Shown: positions 29,879-40,302 of the stretch, piece by piece | Numbering within the stretch: the first letter of the stretch is position 1 | Layout: every line of letters starts with the position of its first letter | Assembly (NCBI RefSeq): GCF_014192155.1 | Contig: NZ_JACHXO010000001.1 | Location: forward strand, 186,001-250,000 | DNA length: 64,000 nt | Reading direction: 5' to 3' | Origin: Roseateles terrae | GTDB taxonomy: Bacteria; Pseudomonadota; Gammaproteobacteria; Burkholderiales; Burkholderiaceae_C | Made by a program: the position numbers and the translations under genes | The notes under the pieces: generated by a model | What the model was told of the DNA's origin: nothing | Databases searched by the model: none | Seen by the model: only the letters and a program-made list of their open reading frames with translations

Positions 29879-30081
29879 TGAAGCCATTCATTCGGCCGTG
29901 CTGACGCCACTGGCGCAAACCCTGAATCGACGCACTCTGCCGTCCCGCTTCCTGAGTACATCGTAATTTCCGAAGTTGCATCGCGGGGATTCCGATGGTC
30001 CGAAGGAGCTGTTGTCACGGCCACTTCATGAAGTCTTTCGAGACTGCGCCGCTTAGGAAACGTTCCTTTGCGGAGACTTAC

Positions 30082-32289
30082 ATGACCTCGTTGCCCGGTA
30101 CCTGCCCAGCCCCGAATGAATACGACGAAGACGCCGTCGTCAACACGTCTGCCAACCCGTCGTTCGACGACATCCTGACGGCTCGCCTGAGCCGCCGCGT
30201 GGCACTCAAGGGCGGTATCAGCACCACCGCTGCGGCATTGCTGGGCGGCTCTGTGCTGACGGCCTGCGGCGGCGATGGCGGTTCCGACACCCCGCCCGCA
30301 CCAGCGCCTGCGCCAGCACCCGCGGCCGGTCCGAAGATCGGTTTCACCGCCGTCGCCAAGAACAAGAACGACCTGGTGACGGTGCCAGACGGCTACAACG
30401 TCAGCATCCTGCACGCCCTGGGCGATCCGATGCACTACGGCGACGAGTCGTGGAAGGATGACGGCAGCGAGACGGCCGACTCCTACAACCGCCGCATCGG
30501 CGACGGCCACGACGGCATGTACTACTTCGGTCTGTCCGACACCGGTGCCTACCAGGCCGACCGCTCGGACCGCGGCCTGCTGGTGGTGAATCATGAGTAC
30601 GTGGTGGCCCCGTACGTGATGCACCCGGCCGGCCGCAGCGCCGGTGCCGCCCGCAACGCTGCCGAAGTGGAAAAGGAAATCTACGCCCACGGCGTGAGCA
30701 TCGTGGAAGTCAAGCGCACCAACGGCGTCACTGCCATGGTCCGCGGCTCCAGCTACAACCGCCGCGTGACGTCCGCCACCACGATGGACATCACCGGCCC
30801 GGCCCGCGGCCATGCGCTGCTCGCCACCAAGTTCAACCCGGCAGGCCAGCAGACCCGCGGCACCAACAACAACTGCGCCAACGGCTACACCCCATGGGGC
30901 ACCTACCTGACCTGCGAGGAAAACTACCTCAACGTCATCGGCCGCGCGGCGGGGGATGACGCGCTGCGTACCGCCAAGGAAATCGCCAGCCTCAATCGCT
31001 ACGGTCTGCCACAGAACCGCAAGAGCCCTTACCTGTGGGACACCGCCGGCACCGCCGACCTGTTCGTGCGCTGGAACTCTTCGGTGACCGGAGCGACCAC
31101 TGCGGACGACTATCGCAACACCATCAACACCTTCGGCTGGGTGGTCGAGATCGATCCGTTTGCACCCGCGTCGGCCCCTGTCAAGCGTACCGCCCTGGGC
31201 CGCTTCAACCACGAAGGCGCCTGGCCCGCACCGGCAGTGGCCGGGCAGCCGATCGTCATCTACATGGGCGACGACTCGCGCAACGAGTACATCTACAAGT
31301 TTGTCTCCAAGGCGCTGTGGGATGCTGCTGACGTGGGCAAGGGCATGGCGGCTGGCGCCAAGTACCTGGACGAAGGCACGCTGTATGTGGCGCGCTTCAA
31401 CGCCGACGGCAGCGGTGAGTGGCTGGAACTCACCTTCGGCAAGAACGGTCTGGACGCCACCAATGCGGCCTATCCCTTTGCCGACCAGGGCGACGTGCTG
31501 ATCAATGCCCGTCTGGCCGCCGACAAGCTGGGCGCCACCAAGATGGACCGCCCGGAATGGGGTGCGGTGCATCCGACCACCCGTGAGGTCTACATGACCC
31601 TCACCAACAACAGCAACCGGGTGGCCACCACCGCCACGCCGACGGGCAGCCAGCTGAAGCCGGACGCCGCCAATCCGCGCTATTACGAAGACCTCAAGGG
31701 CACGACCTCGCAGAAGGGCAACCCGAACGGCCACATCATCCGCTGGCGCGAGAACGGCACCGACGTGACCAAGCTGAACTGGGACATCTACCTGTTTGGT
31801 GCCCAGGCGGACGCTGCGTCCGACGTCAACCTGTCGGCACTGACCGACGTCAACGATTTCTCCAGCCCGGACGGCCTGTACTTCGACAAGCGCGGCATGT
31901 TGTGGATCCAGACCGACGACGGCGCCTATACCGACGTCACCAACTGCATGATGCTGGCCGCCTTGCCGGGCAAGGTCGGTGATGGCGGCGTGGCCGTGGC
32001 CGCGGGCGGCACCAGCACCATCAAGGGCGCCAGCGCGACCGCGGACACCGTCCGTCGTTTCCTGGTGGGGCCGAAGGAGTGCGAGATCACCGGCATCGCG
32101 ATGACGCCGGACAACAAGACGCTGTTCTTCAATGTTCAGCACCCGGGGGAAGAAACCACGCCCGACTGGGCTGGCAACACCTTTGGCAGCTACTGGCCGG
32201 CCAACCAGGCGGATGCGACGGTGAAGAAGCGTCCCCGTTCCGCAACGGTGGTGATCACCAAGAAGGATGGCGGCGAGATCGGTCTCTGA
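30082..32289 (+). CDS. phoX: PhoX-family alkaline phosphatase (DUF839)
   Basis: 735-residue exported phosphatase that releases phosphate from organic esters. The N-terminus has a Tat motif, LSRRVALKGG (twin Arg at about 38-39), a hydrophobic stretch and LTACGG, which could make it a Tat-exported lipoprotein. A Pro/Ala linker follows. The DUF839 core is rich in Asp/Glu: DGHDGMYYFGLSDTG, GLLVVNHEYV, LTCEENYLN, YMGDDSRNEYIYKFV, MDRPEWGAVHP and SPDGLYFDKRGMLWIQTDDG, typical calcium/iron ligands of PhoX. Start chosen for GGAG eight bases upstream. It stands alone, far from the Pho operon at the window start, with no convincing Pho box. Confidence 0.9.
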   Translation: MTSLPGTCPAPNEYDEDAVVNTSANPSFDDILTARLSRRVALKGGISTTAAALLGGSVLTACGGDGGSDTPPAPAPAPAPAAGPKIGFTAVAKNKNDLVTVPDGYNVSILHALGDPMHYGDESWKDDGSETADSYNRRIGDGHDGMYYFGLSDTGAYQADRSDRGLLVVNHEYVVAPYVMHPAGRSAGAARNAAEVEKEIYAHGVSIVEVKRTNGVTAMVRGSSYNRRVTSATTMDITGPARGHALLATKFNPAGQQTRGTNNNCANGYTPWGTYLTCEENYLNVIGRAAGDDALRTAKEIASLNRYGLPQNRKSPYLWDTAGTADLFVRWNSSVTGATTADDYRNTINTFGWVVEIDPFAPASAPVKRTALGRFNHEGAWPAPAVAGQPIVIYMGDDSRNEYIYKFVSKALWDAADVGKGMAAGAKYLDEGTLYVARFNADGSGEWLELTFGKNGLDATNAAYPFADQGDVLINARLAADKLGATKMDRPEWGAVHPTTREVYMTLTNNSNRVATTATPTGSQLKPDAANPRYYEDLKGTTSQKGNPNGHIIRWRENGTDVTKLNWDIYLFGAQADAASDVNLSALTDVNDFSSPDGLYFDKRGMLWIQTDDGAYTDVTNCMMLAALPGKVGDGGVAVAAGGTSTIKGASATADTVRRFLVGPKECEITGIAMTPDNKTLFFNVQHPGEETTPDWAGNTFGSYWPANQADATVKKRPRSATVVITKKDGGEIGL

Positions 32290-32383
32290 TTCGTCGTCGA
32301 TCAGCGGTGGATCGATGCTTGATCGGCCGCTGACGCCTCCGGAACCGCGGGTCGGCCGCCGCTGAAAGCGAGTGGTCGATGCG

Positions 32384-32418
32384 AACGGGCCAGTGTCTGT
32401 CGATGCTGGCCCGTTTTT
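32384..32418 (+). terminator. Terminator after phoX
   Basis: Perfect 10-bp stem AACGGGCCAG / CTGGCCCGTT with a 12-base loop, running into TTTTT. It lies 95 bp downstream of the phoX stop. Confidence 0.88.
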
Positions 32419-32756
32419 GTTATGGGGACAGGCGTCTCCCACTTCAACCGGATGGCTGGATGTCGATGGAGTGGTTGTCTGGAGACAGCTCGCTGTGAAT
32501 CGCGCGATCTGGTTGCTCAGCGTCCTAATCCTAGGCTGGCGATAGCCTCTTGTGGTATATTCAGGTGCATAGATTCGCACAAGACCGTTCTTCCAAGGTC
32601 TTATCTGCAGCCCCGCCGGGTCTTCCCAGACCCCATCGCGAGCGGCTCGCTACAGCTTCACCCCCTGCTGATTGCTCTTGAGTGTGTCTGTCTCCGCTAC
32701 CGCCAGGTGGCGCGGCGGAGTGTTCCCATCCATTCCAAATCAATAAAGGAAACATC
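32419..32756 (+). promoter_or_regulatory. Leader region of the cold-shock gene
   Basis: 338 bp with no protein-like frame between the phoX terminator and the csp start. CspA-class genes usually have a long 5' UTR of 100-200 nt acting as a thermosensor, and this gap would fit one. AT-rich stretch at about 32547-32575 may hold the promoter, but no good -35/-10 pair could be assigned. Confidence 0.4.
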
Positions 32757-32969
32757 ATGACGACTCAACAAGGCACCGTGAAGTGGTTCGACGACGGCAA
32801 GGGTTTCGGCTTCATCACGCCGGCCAACGGCACCAAGGACCTCTTCGCTCACCACAGCGAAATCCGCAACAATGGCGGTTTCCGCACGCTGGCTGAAGGC
32901 GCCACCGTCGAATTCGAAGTCAAGGAAGGCCCGAAGGGTCTGCAAGCGGCCAACATCCGCCAGCTCTGA
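32757..32969 (+). CDS. Cold-shock protein, CspA family
   Basis: 70-residue single cold-shock (OB-fold) domain that binds single-stranded RNA/DNA. RNP1 is KGFGFITP and RNP2 is DLFAHHSEI, where FAHHS replaces the usual FVHFS/FAHYS form. It starts [14 protein letters not shown], with AAAGGA about seven bases upstream. It is 176 bp before infA on the same strand, an order often found in betaproteobacteria. Confidence 0.96.
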   Translation: MTTQQGTVKWFDDGKGFGFITPANGTKDLFAHHSEIRNNGGFRTLAEGATVEFEVKEGPKGLQAANIRQL

Positions 32970-33145
32970 GCCTTGCACGGCTTCACCGCGCGGGGTGCGG
33001 TTCATCGCCCCGGCATCTGAAACCGCGTTAGACGGTTCCAGCCGATCCAACGTTCATTGAATTGGCCTGTTTTGATCTGGCAGTGCAGCGGAATTCGTTC
33101 TGCGGGCCACTAGGGATGAACAGGCCCAGACTAACAAGGACCCCA

Positions 33146-33415
33146 ATGGCAAAAGAAGAGCTGATCGAGATGCGCGGCACCGTGAATGAGGTGCTGCCGG
33201 ACTCCCGTTTCCGCGTAAAGCTGGAAAACGGGCATGAAGTGATCGCCTATACCGGTGGGAAGATGCGCAAGCATCACATCCGCATTCTTGCGGGTGACGC
33301 CGTGACGCTCGAACTGTCGGTGTACGACCTCTCCAAGGGTCGCATCACCTTCCGTCACCTGGAGCGTCGTGGTGGCCCGCCGAGCGGCAACGGGGGGGGT
33401 GGCGCTCGCCACTGA
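33146..33415 (+). CDS. infA: Translation initiation factor IF-1
   Basis: 89-residue S1-like OB-fold protein, starting [20 protein letters not shown], that occupies the ribosomal A site at initiation. The core (about residues 1-72) is complete, with [28 protein letters not shown] Gly-rich tail ([12 protein letters not shown]) of about 15 residues is longer than in the ribosomal-operon copy of most bacteria. Burkholderiales often have a second infA beside a cold-shock gene, so this may be that paralog. AAGGA precedes ATG. Confidence 0.95.
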   Translation: MAKEELIEMRGTVNEVLPDSRFRVKLENGHEVIAYTGGKMRKHHIRILAGDAVTLELSVYDLSKGRITFRHLERRGGPPSGNGGGGARH

Positions 33416-33466
33416 ACTCCCACGGAACGGGGCAGGGGGCTGAGAGGCCTGGCTCCGACCAATCAG

Positions 33467-33492
33467 AAAAAGCGGCCTCGGCCGCTTTTTTT
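33467..33492 (+). terminator. Terminator after infA
   Basis: A5, then AGCGGCC / GGCCGCT stem with a 2-base centre (outer A-T pairs extend it), then T7. It is a strong Rho-independent terminator and could also serve the minus strand gene ending at 33520. Confidence 0.92.
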
Positions 33493-33519
33493 CGTTTGTA
33501 GTCAGCCCCAGCGCCTGAA

Positions 33520-34404
33520 TCAATCAATCCTGAACGACACCCCCGTAATAAACAGCGTATCCCCCTTCTTCAACCCCGGCCCCGGATTGCTGTCATACCG
33601 GTGCGAAATCGTCGCCGTCAGGCTCAACCGTTTCGTCATCGCCACCGACAACGCGGTATCAAACGTCGCACGAAATTCCCCGCTGTCCCGCAGGTCCGGC
33701 AGGTAAGACAGCTTCTGCCGGAAGGTGGTCGTGTCGGAAAACTTGTGCGTCGATTCCTCGGCCAGCAGTACCTCGGTGTTGCCGTAGCGGGTCCGATAGC
33801 TCCCATCGTTCTGCAGTTCCGGATTCAGGTAGCGCTCTTGCGTATAACCCACACCGGCGGACACATCGAAAGTCAGGTCGTCGCGCCGGATGAGGTGGTA
33901 ACCCAGACCGCCGCCCACCGAGCCGCGAAATGAGAGATTGGCCGGCTCATCCCGGAGGGCATCCAGCTGCCCGAATCCAAACACCTTCTCGTTCAGGTCC
34001 CGCTGATACGCCAGCCCTGCGGACAAGCGCTTCTCCGCCTCGGTCTCTTCGTTGTCCACATACAGCCCGCGCCCGTTGATGGTGAGCTTGTCCGTCGTCG
34101 TGGCCTTGATCGCCTCGCCGCTCAGATTGATCGTGGTCGAGTTGCTGTTGCCCGACGCCACGCTGGCACCTGCAGTGAACAGCGCGCGCCACTGGCCGTC
34201 ATTCTTGACGGTGACCTGGGCCCAACTCGCGGCGGGCGCGAAGGCGGCGGCCATCGCCAGGGGCAGGGCGACGGGAAGCGCCGAAAACAAAGCGCTGCGC
34301 TTTGCAGCGGGTGGCACAGACCCCAGGGCAGGGCGTTCCACAGGGCATTTGGCAGAGGGTTGGCCAGAGTGTGGGGCGATGGAGATCAGGCGCGTCAGCT
34401 GCAT
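33520..34404 (-). CDS. DUF481 outer-membrane beta-barrel protein
   Basis: 294-residue protein of the DUF481 (YdiY-like, salt-induced outer-membrane) family. An unusually long N-terminal lead (about 55 residues) ends in a signal peptide, SALPVALPLAMAAAFAPAASWAQ. The mature part is made of alternating beta strands: WRALFTAGASVASGNSNSTT is the family opening, later QRDLNEKVFGFGQLDALRDEPANL and TRYGNTEVLLAEE, ending FITGVSFRID. Function of the family is unclear. The start could be internal at a later Met closer to the signal peptide; no strong ribosome-binding site decides. Divergent from proVWX, which is interesting given the osmotic link of YdiY. Confidence 0.8.
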   Translation of the reverse strand: MQLTRLISIAPHSGQPSAKCPVERPALGSVPPAAKRSALFSALPVALPLAMAAAFAPAASWAQVTVKNDGQWRALFTAGASVASGNSNSTTINLSGEAIKATTTDKLTINGRGLYVDNEETEAEKRLSAGLAYQRDLNEKVFGFGQLDALRDEPANLSFRGSVGGGLGYHLIRRDDLTFDVSAGVGYTQERYLNPELQNDGSYRTRYGNTEVLLAEESTHKFSDTTTFRQKLSYLPDLRDSGEFRATFDTALSVAMTKRLSLTATISHRYDSNPGPGLKKGDTLFITGVSFRID

Positions 34405-34897
34405 TGTCGGGGTCCCAAAATGAGTTTCAACGGGGCACCGTTTGGCAAGCTCCGCTCCCGCCTGAGGCGAACTGCGCACAACGGCGCGTAAGCCCCTCCT
34501 ATCCGGCGCTGTACAGCGTGTGTGTTAAGGTTACGGCTTGCAAGCGGCTTCAGCCGCCCCCGCAACGTCCTCGCACTACTCGCGGATCTTCGAATCCCGT
34601 CGCGGTGCAGGAACTCTCGCCGCCGGGCCCCAGGCCCGGCATCCCCAGTCGGCCTTGGGCCGGCCCCATGCCACGCCAGGCTCCACCAGTCCGCGCCCCT
34701 TGACCAGGCCCGCAGGCTGCACCGTGAGCCCCCGGCGGGTGCTGGTGTCTCGTGTTGTGCTCAGTGCCCGTCGGCAGCCGTTGAGGCCGCTGGACGCCGC
34801 TGTGCGCCCCCAAGCCTCTCCCTGACGGTTGGCGTGATCCCACCTGCGCCCACCCGCGTTGGCGCAGGTCCACCACCGCACAGAAGGAGTTTCGGCC
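34405..34897. other. Intergenic region between DUF481 gene and proV
   Basis: 493 bp with no protein-like frame. It must hold promoters for both divergent genes. A short perfect hairpin GCGGCT-TC-AGCCGC is at 34544-34557, and GC-rich complementary tracts at 34625-34670 could form structure in the proV leader. No known riboswitch was recognised. Confidence 0.4.
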
Positions 34898-36181
34898 ATG
34901 GCGACAGGCATCCTCATCGACCACGTCTTCAAGGTCTTCGGCGACGATCCGGAGCAGGCGGTCGCACTGGCCCGAGAGGGCCTCTCCAAGCAGGAGATCC
35001 TGGCGCGCACCGGCCAGTCCATCGGCGTCTTCGACGCCAGCTTCGACATTCAGGCCGGCGAGATCTTCGTCGTCATGGGCCTGTCCGGCTCCGGCAAGTC
35101 CACCCTCGTGCGCTTGCTCAACCGGCTGATCGAGCCCAGCGCCGGCCGCATCGTGATCGACGGTGAAGACATCAACACCCATTCGCCGAAGCAGCTCCGC
35201 GCGCTGCGCCGCAAGGACATCAGCATGGTGTTCCAGTCCTTTGCGCTGATGCCGCACATGACCGTTCGCGACAACACCGCTTTCGGACTGGAGCTGGCTG
35301 GCGCAGACCGACAACATCGACTGGCGCAGGCGGATCTGGCGCTGGAGCAGGTTGGGCTCAGCGGCTGGGGTGACAAGTACCCCGACGAGTTGTCCGGCGG
35401 CATGCAGCAGCGCGTCGGCCTGGCACGGGCATTGGCCTCCGATCCCTCCATCCTGCTGATGGACGAGGCCTTCTCCGCGCTGGACCCGATCATCCGCACG
35501 GAGATGCAGTCCGAACTCCTGCGACTGCAGCAGGTCAAGCGCCGCACCATCATCTTCATCTCGCACGATCTGGATGAGGCCATGCGCATCGGCGACCGCA
35601 TCGCCATCATGAAGGACGGACAGGTGGTGCAGGTGGGCACGCCGGACGAGATCCTGCGCACACCGGCCGATGATTTCGTGCGCAGCTTCATCCGCGGTGT
35701 CGACACGGCCGCGGTCTTCAAGGCGGCCGACATCGCCCGACAGCCGCTCACCCTGGTGGCAGAGCACAGCACCCGCGGCGCGCGCGCCGGCCTCAAGACG
35801 CTGGAAGACCAGGACCGCGAATTCGCCCATGTGGTGAGCCCGTCCCGGCGTTATCTGGGTACCGTGTCTGCGGACTCGCTGCGCGCGGCACTGGACGGTC
35901 ACGTGGGTCCGCTGGGCCTGCATCACGCGTTCATCGACGGCCTGACGCCGATTCCGTCCGAAGCTCCGGTGGCCGGTCTCTTCGGCCAGGTGGCGCAGGC
36001 CCCGTGCGGCGTGCCGGTGGTCGATGCCGACGGACGTTTCCGCGGCGCCATTTCCAGGACCACGCTGCTGAAGTTCCTGGACCGCGACACGCCTCCGATC
36101 GACCCGGCCCTTGCAAGCGCCGCCGCGTCGCTGTCGGCGGCATCGGCGGCATCGGCCTCATTGCCGACCCTGCATCCTTGA
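34898..36181 (+). CDS. proV: Glycine betaine/proline ABC transporter ATPase ProV
   Basis: 427-residue ATPase of the osmoprotectant importer. The N-terminal helical lead ([21 protein letters not shown]) is the ProV type. Walker A is [13 protein letters not shown], signature [15 protein letters not shown], Walker [15 protein letters not shown]-loop [11 protein letters not shown]. Two CBS domains follow (about 285-405) that would sense ionic strength or nucleotides, then a short Ala/Ser-rich tail. AGAAGGAG precedes the start. First gene of proVWX, with a 16-bp gap to proW. Confidence 0.95.
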   Translation: MATGILIDHVFKVFGDDPEQAVALAREGLSKQEILARTGQSIGVFDASFDIQAGEIFVVMGLSGSGKSTLVRLLNRLIEPSAGRIVIDGEDINTHSPKQLRALRRKDISMVFQSFALMPHMTVRDNTAFGLELAGADRQHRLAQADLALEQVGLSGWGDKYPDELSGGMQQRVGLARALASDPSILLMDEAFSALDPIIRTEMQSELLRLQQVKRRTIIFISHDLDEAMRIGDRIAIMKDGQVVQVGTPDEILRTPADDFVRSFIRGVDTAAVFKAADIARQPLTLVAEHSTRGARAGLKTLEDQDREFAHVVSPSRRYLGTVSADSLRAALDGHVGPLGLHHAFIDGLTPIPSEAPVAGLFGQVAQAPCGVPVVDADGRFRGAISRTTLLKFLDRDTPPIDPALASAAASLSAASAASASLPTLHP

Positions 36182-36197
36182 CCACTCCGGAGGCACC

Positions 36198-37478
36198 ATG
36201 ACGAACAACACGATCAACACGTTAACCTCGATCCCCGCCGCCAGTGCGGCCGCGCCGTCCACGAGCCGCGCCTCTGAGGCGCTGTTGGCGAATGCCGGCG
36301 GCGTGACGTCGTCGGTGGCAGCCTCAGCACCGGGCAGCGGCGCGATGCCGATGGACCCTTGGGAGGCGATGTCCCAGGCGCCGGACCCGTCCGCCACTGC
36401 TGCGTGGCTGGATGCGCCGGCACAGGCGGCAGGCGCCACGGATCCCCGCGCCGCAGCCACAGGCCTGCAGGGTGTGAGTGACAGCCTGCAGCAGTTCTTC
36501 AACGGCTCGCTGCCGATCGAATCCTGGATCAACACCGGCCTGGCCTGGGCGGTGGAACACGGTCGGCCGTACTTCCAGGCGCTGCGCCTCCCCATCGACG
36601 GCACGCTCAACACGGTGCAGAGCCTGCTGACCCAGTTGCCGGCCATGGCAATGATCGCGCTCATTGGCCTGCTGGCCTGGCAATTCGCTGGACGGCGTCT
36701 CGCCATCGGCACCGCCGTGGCACTGGCCATCGTCGCTGCGCTGGGCATCTGGCCGGAAGCGATGGTCACGCTGTCGCTGGTGCTGACCTCCCTGGTGTTC
36801 TGCCTGCTGGTGGGCCTGCCGCTGGGGGTGCTGCTGGCCAGCAGCGAACGTGCGGAACGCATCATGCGGCCGGTGCTTGACGCCATGCAGACCACACCGG
36901 CCTTCGTTTACCTCGTGCCGGTGGTGATGCTGTTTGGCATCGGCAATGTGCCGGGGGTCATCGTCACCATCGTGTTTGCGCTGGCTCCGCTGGCCCGCCT
37001 CACCAACCTGGGTCTGCGCCAGGTGCGCCCCGATCTGATCGAAGCGGCACGCGCCTACGGTGCCTCGCCGTGGCAGATGCTGTGGAAGGTGAAGCTGCCG
37101 CTGGCCATGCCGTCGATCATGGCGGGTATCAATCAGGCGCTGATGCTGTCGCTGTCGATGGTGGTGATCGCCTCCATGATCGCCGTAGGCGGCCTGGGGC
37201 AGATGGTTTTGCGTGGCATTGGCCGACTCGACATGGGCCTGGCAACGGTCGGCGGTGTAGGCATCGTGATCCTGGCCATCACGCTGGACCGCCTGACGCA
37301 GGCGCTGGGCCGACCGGCGCGGGTCGCCGGCCAGCGTTGGTGGCAAGGCGGCCCGGTGGGACTCATGGTGCGTGCCATGGCCGGTGTGTCGCACTCGTCG
37401 AAGACTGCAGCAGCCGAGGCGGGAAAGACGCTGTCGGCGCGCCTGCCGGAGCCGATGTCAACGGCCTCGCAGTCTTGA
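36198..37478 (+). CDS. proW: Glycine betaine/proline ABC transporter permease ProW
   Basis: 426-residue permease. The first ~100 residues are a low-complexity cytoplasmic extension, longer than usual but typical in kind for ProW. Then come 6-7 TM helices and the BPD_transp_1 domain with the EAA loop [29 protein letters not shown], which contacts ProV. The segment [12 protein letters not shown] and [17 protein letters not shown] match the ProW N-terminal region. GGAGG stands before ATG. Third TM region ends the protein with a polar tail. Confidence 0.93.
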   Translation: MTNNTINTLTSIPAASAAAPSTSRASEALLANAGGVTSSVAASAPGSGAMPMDPWEAMSQAPDPSATAAWLDAPAQAAGATDPRAAATGLQGVSDSLQQFFNGSLPIESWINTGLAWAVEHGRPYFQALRLPIDGTLNTVQSLLTQLPAMAMIALIGLLAWQFAGRRLAIGTAVALAIVAALGIWPEAMVTLSLVLTSLVFCLLVGLPLGVLLASSERAERIMRPVLDAMQTTPAFVYLVPVVMLFGIGNVPGVIVTIVFALAPLARLTNLGLRQVRPDLIEAARAYGASPWQMLWKVKLPLAMPSIMAGINQALMLSLSMVVIASMIAVGGLGQMVLRGIGRLDMGLATVGGVGIVILAITLDRLTQALGRPARVAGQRWWQGGPVGLMVRAMAGVSHSSKTAAAEAGKTLSARLPEPMSTASQS

Positions 37479-37524
37479 ACCGCCCCCACAACGCCTTGAA
37501 CCTCTGAGGAAAGGAGTCTCCCGG

Positions 37525-38631
37525 ATGATCCATATTCGTACGATCACTGTCGCGCTCATGATGTTGCCCGCCGCCCTGATGGGCTCTGGCCTTGCGACCG
37601 CGCAGTCCGCCTCGGCGGCACCAGCAAGCGTTCAGGCGCAAGCTCAACCTTTGCCCGGCGAGGGCATCACCGTCCAGCCCCTCAAGAGCTCGCTCGCCGA
37701 GGAAGCCTTCCAGACACTGCTGGTCTCTCGCGCACTGGAGAAGCTGGGCTACACCGTCCTGCCGATGAAGGACCTCGAACCCGCCACCGAGCACCTGGCC
37801 ATCGCCAATGGTGACGCCACCTTCATGGCCAGCCACTGGCGCCTGCTGCACCAGGAGTTTTATCGCAACAGTGGTGGAGACGCGCGTCTGGCGCGCTTCG
37901 GTCCTTACGCAGAGGGCGCGGTGCAAGGCTACCTGATTGACCGCAAGACCGCCGAAGCCCATCACATCACCCGTCTCGACCAGCTGCGCGACCCCAAGAT
38001 CGCCCGCCTGTTCGACACCGACGGTGACGGCCGCGCGGACCTCACCGGCTGCAACCCCGGCTGGGGCTGTGAACGCGCCATTGAGCATCACCTTGACGCC
38101 TACGAGTTGCGCAGCACGGTCACCCATCGCCAGGGCAGCTACACCGCGCTGATGGCGGACACGATGGCCCGCTACAAACAAGGGAAGCCGGTGCTGTACT
38201 ACACCTGGACGCCGTACTGGGTCAGTGCGGTGCTGCGCCCGGGCGCGGACGTGGTGTGGTTGCAGGTGCCATTCTCCGCCTCGCAGGACGGCACCACCGA
38301 CACCCGTCAGCCCAACGGCAAGAACTACGGCTTTGCGGCGGACCAGGAGGAAATCGTGGCCAACCGCGACTTCATCCAGCGCAACCCGGACGCGGCCAGG
38401 CTCTTTGCGGTGATGCGTCTGCCGATCTCCGATATCAATGCGCAGAACCTGCGGATGAATGAAGGCGCCAATTCCGAACGTGACATCGAGCGTCACACCG
38501 ACGGCTGGATCCGCGCCCATCAGGCGCTCTTCGACGGCTGGGTCGAGCAGGCACGTGCGGCTGCTGCGACGGCGACGTCCCCGGCCGTCCCGATAGCCCG
38601 GACAGCCCCGACCGCCGTCTCTCAGCGCTGA
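37525..38631 (+). CDS. proX: Glycine betaine-binding periplasmic protein ProX
   Basis: 368-residue substrate-binding protein. Signal peptide about residues 1-27 ([19 protein letters not shown]), then a spacer and two lobes. Aromatic residues expected to form the cation-pi box for the quaternary ammonium are seen in [15 protein letters not shown] and [10 protein letters not shown] cysteine pair (CNPGWGC) matches the disulfide of E. coli ProX. GGAAAGGAG precedes the start. The last 10 bases overlap the convergent GntR-family gene. Confidence 0.94.
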   Translation: MIHIRTITVALMMLPAALMGSGLATAQSASAAPASVQAQAQPLPGEGITVQPLKSSLAEEAFQTLLVSRALEKLGYTVLPMKDLEPATEHLAIANGDATFMASHWRLLHQEFYRNSGGDARLARFGPYAEGAVQGYLIDRKTAEAHHITRLDQLRDPKIARLFDTDGDGRADLTGCNPGWGCERAIEHHLDAYELRSTVTHRQGSYTALMADTMARYKQGKPVLYYTWTPYWVSAVLRPGADVVWLQVPFSASQDGTTDTRQPNGKNYGFAADQEEIVANRDFIQRNPDAARLFAVMRLPISDINAQNLRMNEGANSERDIERHTDGWIRAHQALFDGWVEQARAAAATATSPAVPIARTAPTAVSQR

Positions 38632-39341
38632 CCGCCACCTTCCTCCAGCTTGCGGGCATACACGGCCAGCACGATGCGCTCGGAGTGCACCAGGTAGTCG
38701 TTCAGACGCGCGGAGGCCTTGGCGAATTCGCCGGCCTCCGCCAGTTCCAGAATCTCTCGATTCATGTCGACATAGGGCGCATGCAGGAATTCCGCATCCC
38801 GCAGCAGCCCGAAGGCCAGGCGCAGTTCCGCCAGCACCTGCGCAAACAATGTGTTGAGCCGTTCGCTGTCGGCCAGCTCCACGATGCCCATGTGGAAGGC
38901 CATGTTGGCCGTGCCCACACCCACCCAGTCGCTGCGCTCGCGCGCCTGCAGCGCCTGCTCCACCGCCTGCCGCATGTGCTTCTTGGCGGGATGGCGAGGG
39001 TAAGCCTGCGCCAGCGCCTGGCATTCAATCAGGCGCCGCACCCGATAAATGTCGATGATCGCGGCAATGCTCGGCACCGACACAAACACACCGCGATTCG
39101 GCTCATGCCGCAACAGGCCGTCCTTGGTCAGCACCCGGAAGACTTCGCGCAGGGTGTTGCGAGAGATGCCGAGCTGCTCGGACAGCGCCTGCTCGGACAA
39201 ACGCTGCCCAGGACCGAATTCCCCCGCGGTCACCATCTGGCGCAACTGTTCGGACACCCGATCGGTGAGGGTCTGCGTCCCCGGGGGCAGGGCGGTGCCG
39301 GGCGCGGGCGCTTGGGATTGAGGGGAGCGTTGAGCAGGCAT
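38622..39341 (-). CDS. GntR-family (FCD) transcriptional regulator
   Basis: 239-residue regulator with an N-terminal winged helix (about 25-95; [30 protein letters not shown]) and a C-terminal all-helical FCD ligand domain (about 100-225). Metal-site-type residues are in [11 protein letters not shown] and [11 protein letters not shown]. It is divergent from the DUF969/pxp operon with a 144-bp gap that holds a perfect palindrome at 39434-39448. It very likely represses or activates 5-oxoproline catabolism, with 5-oxoproline or a related acid as candidate ligand; that is inference from context. Confidence 0.88.
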   Translation of the reverse strand: MPAQRSPQSQAPAPGTALPPGTQTLTDRVSEQLRQMVTAGEFGPGQRLSEQALSEQLGISRNTLREVFRVLTKDGLLRHEPNRGVFVSVPSIAAIIDIYRVRRLIECQALAQAYPRHPAKKHMRQAVEQALQARERSDWVGVGTANMAFHMGIVELADSERLNTLFAQVLAELRLAFGLLRDAEFLHAPYVDMNREILELAEAGEFAKASARLNDYLVHSERIVLAVYARKLEEGGGQR

Positions 39342-39433
39342 AGGGCGGGATTGTCTCCGGCGACCGCGTCTGTGGGACAGGGGTGCGGGTTTGCACCAAG
39401 GCGTCGGCCGTCTTGACGGGGCAAGATGATGTT

Positions 39434-39448
39434 GATTGTTCAACAATC
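39434..39448. promoter_or_regulatory. Operator candidate for the GntR regulator
   Basis: Perfect 15-bp palindrome GATTGTT-C-AACAATC, containing TTGTTCAACAA. FCD-type GntR operators commonly have a TTGT...ACAA form. It is 37 bp upstream of the DUF969 start and 92 bp from the gntR start, well placed to control one or both. Confidence 0.65.
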
Positions 39449-39485
39449 CATTGGAATTGCCCTTCAGCTCAGGAGCGCCGACGTC

Positions 39486-40301
39486 ATGACCCACGACCCC
39501 TCCCTCTGGCCCCTGCTCGGCGTTGCCGTAATCATCCTGGGCTTTGTGCTGCGCTTCAATCCGATGGTGGTGGTGGCCATCACCGCCGTGGTGACGGCCA
39601 TCGCGGCGGGTTTTCCGGTGCAGAAGATGCTGGCGACCCTTGGCACCGGCTTCATCAAGACCCGCAACCTGCCGCTGATTCTGCTGCTGCCGCTGGCAGT
39701 GATCGGGCTGCTGGAGCGGCATGGGCTGCGCCAGCATGCGCAGCAGTGGATCGCGCGCTTCCAGTCGGCGACGGCGGGGCGCCTGCTCATCGTGTATCTC
39801 GGCGCACGCCAGCTGACGGCCGCCATCGGCCTGACGAGTTTGGGCGGTCATCCGCAGATGGTGCGTCCGCTGCTGGCCCCGATGGCCGAAGGGGCGACCG
39901 AAGCACGGCTGGGGCCGCTCCCGGACCGCATCCGGCACCGACTCCGCGCCTTTGCAGCCGCCACCGACAACGTCGGGCTGTTTTTCGGTGAAGACATCTT
40001 TGTCGCGTTTGGCGCTGTGGTGCTGATGACGACCTTCCTGCATGAAGCAGGCATCGACGTCGAGCCCATCCATGTGGCGCTGTGGGGCCTGCCCACAGGC
40101 ATTGCCGCCTTCCTGATCCACGCCTGGCGATTGCGCCGGTTGGACGCTGAACTCAAGCGTGAGCTGGACCGTCCACGCCCGATGACGGAAAGCGCCGCCA
40201 GCGCCAGCGGTGGCCTCGGCACAGTCACCGGTACCAGCACCGGCAACGCCGCCGGCACCACCACGGGCGCTGCGACCAGCACCCACACCCGGGAGGCCTG
40301 A
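39486..40301 (+). CDS. DUF969 membrane protein, 5-oxoproline transporter subunit
   Basis: 271-residue protein with about 6-7 hydrophobic segments. DUF969 and DUF979 proteins occur as pairs next to pxpA/B/C and are taken to be a two-subunit permease for 5-oxoproline or a similar compound. Seen here: PLLGVAVIILGFVLRFNPMVVV at the start, RLLIVYLGARQLTAAIGLTSLGGHPQMVRPLLAPMAE and DNVGLFFGEDIFVAFGAVVLM. A Thr/Gly/Ala-rich tail ends the protein. Start chosen at MTHDPSLWP; AGGAG is about 11 bases upstream. First gene of the operon. Confidence 0.8.
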   Translation: MTHDPSLWPLLGVAVIILGFVLRFNPMVVVAITAVVTAIAAGFPVQKMLATLGTGFIKTRNLPLILLLPLAVIGLLERHGLRQHAQQWIARFQSATAGRLLIVYLGARQLTAAIGLTSLGGHPQMVRPLLAPMAEGATEARLGPLPDRIRHRLRAFAAATDNVGLFFGEDIFVAFGAVVLMTTFLHEAGIDVEPIHVALWGLPTGIAAFLIHAWRLRRLDAELKRELDRPRPMTESAASASGGLGTVTGTSTGNAAGTTTGAATSTHTREA

Positions 40302-40302
40302 C

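Noticed and set aside
30012-30029. Possible Pho box upstream of phoX (TTGTCAC-N4-ACTTCAT)
   Set aside because: Only about 9 of 14 positions match the CTGTCAT direct repeats and the spacer is GC-rich, so it is too weak to report.
34405-34897. Riboswitch in the proV leader
   Set aside because: Complementary GC-rich tracts exist but none fit a known aptamer and GC content makes chance pairing likely.
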